Source: Rotaria macrura (lineage: Eukaryota > Rotifera > Eurotatoria > Philodinida > Philodinidae). Taken from it: a DNA stretch of 64,000 nucleotides. The position numbers and the translations under genes are program-made. Position 1 is the stretch's first letter, and every line of letters starts with the position of its first letter. Below are positions 61,679-64,000 of this stretch, one piece after another. The notes beneath the pieces were generated by a model, which ran no database searches, was not told the origin of the DNA, and saw only the letters and a program-made list of their open reading frames with translations. Location of the stretch: NCBI GenBank assembly GCA_900239685.1, contig OENT01000258.1, positions 62,001 through 126,000 on the forward strand, given 5' to 3'.

Positions 61679-64000
61679 AATGGGCACAGATTCGATTTGT
61701 AACGGTTTAAACTTAGAAAAAAAACAAGCAAGGAATTTTTCATTGCCAAAATTTTTGCATGTTGATACGGAAGCCAATGAAGTTCCTCATTTTCAAGTAA
61801 TCCAATAAAACGAATAGATTTTATTTGCTTAGTAAACAAGACAATCACTAACTAATGGCATTCAGAATTGAAAAATAAAATACTGACTATTAGTTTTAAC
61901 AATGCATTCTTACATTATTCTATTTTTTAGCACAAGCAGATTACTTGCAGACGATGGTCATGAAAATTACGACATCGTTTTCATTTTTAAAAAACAATCA
62001 AAAACATCTATTGAATTTTCATTATTCGAAGAAACTCTTTACTGTAATGAAAAATATATTGCACATAAGTTTTCGAAGTCTTTCTAACGTTTAAACTGTC
62101 ATTCGATGATTGCCTTTAAATACTGATAGCATTTCAACGGCATATCTTTGATTAATAGCGAGTGTAGAACACTGTCGAATTTATCATTTGACAAGCATTT
62201 ACGGTAAGACAATATTTATTTTTCGACAAGGTTGAAACTATGATGCTCGGAGTTGTAAACTTGTTCTCTCCTTTTGGGAACTATTTTTCGTAATATTTCA
62301 ACGTGTCATTAATATTTTAGATAGCTAATGAATCCCCTACATAAAACGACATTCTCTACGTTTTTGTTTTTTCTTGTTTAGATTTATAATTTAATCTGAT
62401 GAATGTTACATGCATTCCTGATATGTTCTCTTCAACTTGTTTATCGTATCCTTGATAGAATCATCTAATGTATTCATGATTTTGGATATTTTGAACATTC
62501 TATTCAAAGTGATTTTTGATTTATAAGTCATTCATTTAAAAAAAAAGCGCATGATTCAAATGACACAGATAAAGATTCTTGTCGCTACGATTTATTTTTA
62601 TAGTTTTACGACATACTTAGGATGATTCATGACATTTGATTCTGACGACGGGACAATATTTTCATGATTTAAATTATTATCTTATTTTTAGTCAATATCA
62701 TAGAAAGATAGCTATAGAGAGATTAGTCGATTCGATTGTATTTTTTTTTTGAATATTATTTTTATTGAAATGATTTTTATTACAAACCACATATTATCTT
62801 TATTTACCAGTTTCAATGAATATTTAACAATAGAATGTGACTCACTATGAGTAACTTTCGGTTTCATACAAAATCAATTACATAGAACGATGAATATCAT
62901 ATTTATTTATTTGAAAATGAAGGTAAAAAGTTTCTTTTATTAATTTATACATCATCTTTTTTTTTTCAATTTAATTTTTTGATTGACGATTACACAAAAC
63001 TTTCATATGTCTCTATTGTATTAAAATATACCTAAAAGAAAACGGTTCAATAGGTGAATTTAATCTATACGAATTTGATTTTCTTTTGAGATAAATTATC
63101 TTCTTATCATTCTGACGTTCATGAAATGCGTATGAAAAATAAATATTAAATACTGATATTGACATAAATAGTATATGAAGGTTGATCAGGTGTATATATT
63201 TTTGGAATTCAGTGATAAAAATTCATTGTTCTTTTTTTTTGCCAAAATGTTTCTTTTCATTAAATAAATTTCCTGACCAACATTACTTCAATCCAAGGCA
63301 CTGTGTTACCTTAGTTCTATGTATAATTATGAATTTTCGTTAAGCATAAGTAATATAGAATCTAGATCGTTACAGTATTATTGTTTTCTTATCACGTTAT
63401 CTATCATCAAATGAAGTGGAGTCAGTGCATTTCAACTTCGATAATATTTCGATACTACTAGAATAATTCCATGGAGAAGAAGTCTAGAAAAAAATACTTT
63501 CAAACAGCTAGTTTGATGATGAATGTTAAGGTTCTTTCTTCTTATATTCACGTAAACACATCTGATTTGGATCGTTATCACCTATGACATCATGGAAAGA
63601 ATTTCACATCTAGTCGAAAGTTATGTTTAGAGTTATTGATAGACGATGAAAGAAAGATTATGTGCCGACGATAAATTCGTTTGACGATAAAATCAATCAT
63701 CTTCTATGAAACTCAAGTCAAATAAGATTAAGAAAAACTATAAAATGTTGATGAAAAAAAGGAATTTTGAATTTAGTCTATAAAACAAGAGCGAACTATT
63801 ATGATCTCACTATCGATTGTTACAAAAAAAAACAAAACGACGGTCTTATCACCTTCGACTTATTGTAATTGAGAAAAAGAAACGAACAAAATCTTTCATT
63901 AACATCATTAATGTGTAATTTTTTTTTCTTATTAATGACCTTGTTCTCAGCCTATCACATTTAAATGTATCCTTGAACATTTATTTTATATTCATCGGCG
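61679..64000. other. No gene seen
   Basis: AT-rich DNA with many homopolymer runs up to the right edge. Short open frames lack splice context or domains. Nothing can be supported here. Confidence 0.45.

Noticed and set aside
1-64000. Retroelement or virus-derived sequence
   Set aside because: No reverse transcriptase, integrase, capsid or envelope motif and no long terminal direct repeats were recognised in any open frame.

Overview
This is AT-rich animal DNA with compact genes: most introns are about 50-75 bp, a few run to 1-3 kb. Conserved metazoan genes, a B-box/coiled-coil gene of a type expanded in bdelloid rotifers, a FLYWCH relic and many short foldback elements point to a bdelloid rotifer (Rotaria/Adineta type). 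That assignment is inference. I found no tRNA, rRNA, CRISPR or retrovirus-like element. Exon coordinates were read by hand; each multi-exon model was checked for GT..AG borders and reading phase.

Layout. (1) 1-5.4 kb, minus strand: the 5' part of MSH2 (mismatch repair, running off the left edge) lies 200 bp downstream of a complete 40S ribosomal protein S4 gene. (2) 5.8-12.4 kb, plus: complete YTHDC1-type m6A reader in 15 exons, head-to-head with RPS4. (3) 14.8-16.4 kb, plus: FAM78-family gene with a poly-serine C-terminal extension. (4) 16.4-22.8 kb: gene-poor, with a FLYWCH zinc-finger relic. (5) 22.8-28.5 kb, plus: complete, probably myristoylated AGC-type kinase resembling RSKR/SgK494. 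(6) 29.1-29.8 kb: foldback element whose two arms flank a 460-N assembly gap. (7) about 30.5-35.0 kb: an old, strongly diverged tandem array with a period of about 93-94 bp. (8) 35.5-37.9 kb, minus: B-box/coiled-coil gene whose 3' part is unclear. (9) 39.0-42.3 kb: two well-bounded non-autonomous DNA transposons, one with TTAA ends (piggyBac-like) holding a nested palindrome, one with 8-bp target duplications (hAT-like). (10) 42.3-48.2 kb: no recognised gene. (11) 48.3-58.7 kb, plus: nine phase-consistent exons predicting a secreted, Asn/Ser/Thr/Gln-rich protein of about 1826 residues with 100-residue tandem repeats and a duplicated exon block; no family recognised. (12) 59.1-60.2 kb, plus: signal-peptide/TM/RING-H2 ubiquitin ligase. 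(13) 60.8-61.7 kb: Tc1/mariner-like foldback with TA ends. (14) the last 2.3 kb shows nothing I can support.

The host genes are ordinary single-copy functions (translation, mismatch repair, m6A reading, kinase signalling, ubiquitylation) and do not form a pathway. The least explained items are the 94-bp array, the repeat-built secreted protein and the foldback elements, whose ends often carry G/C homopolymer runs.
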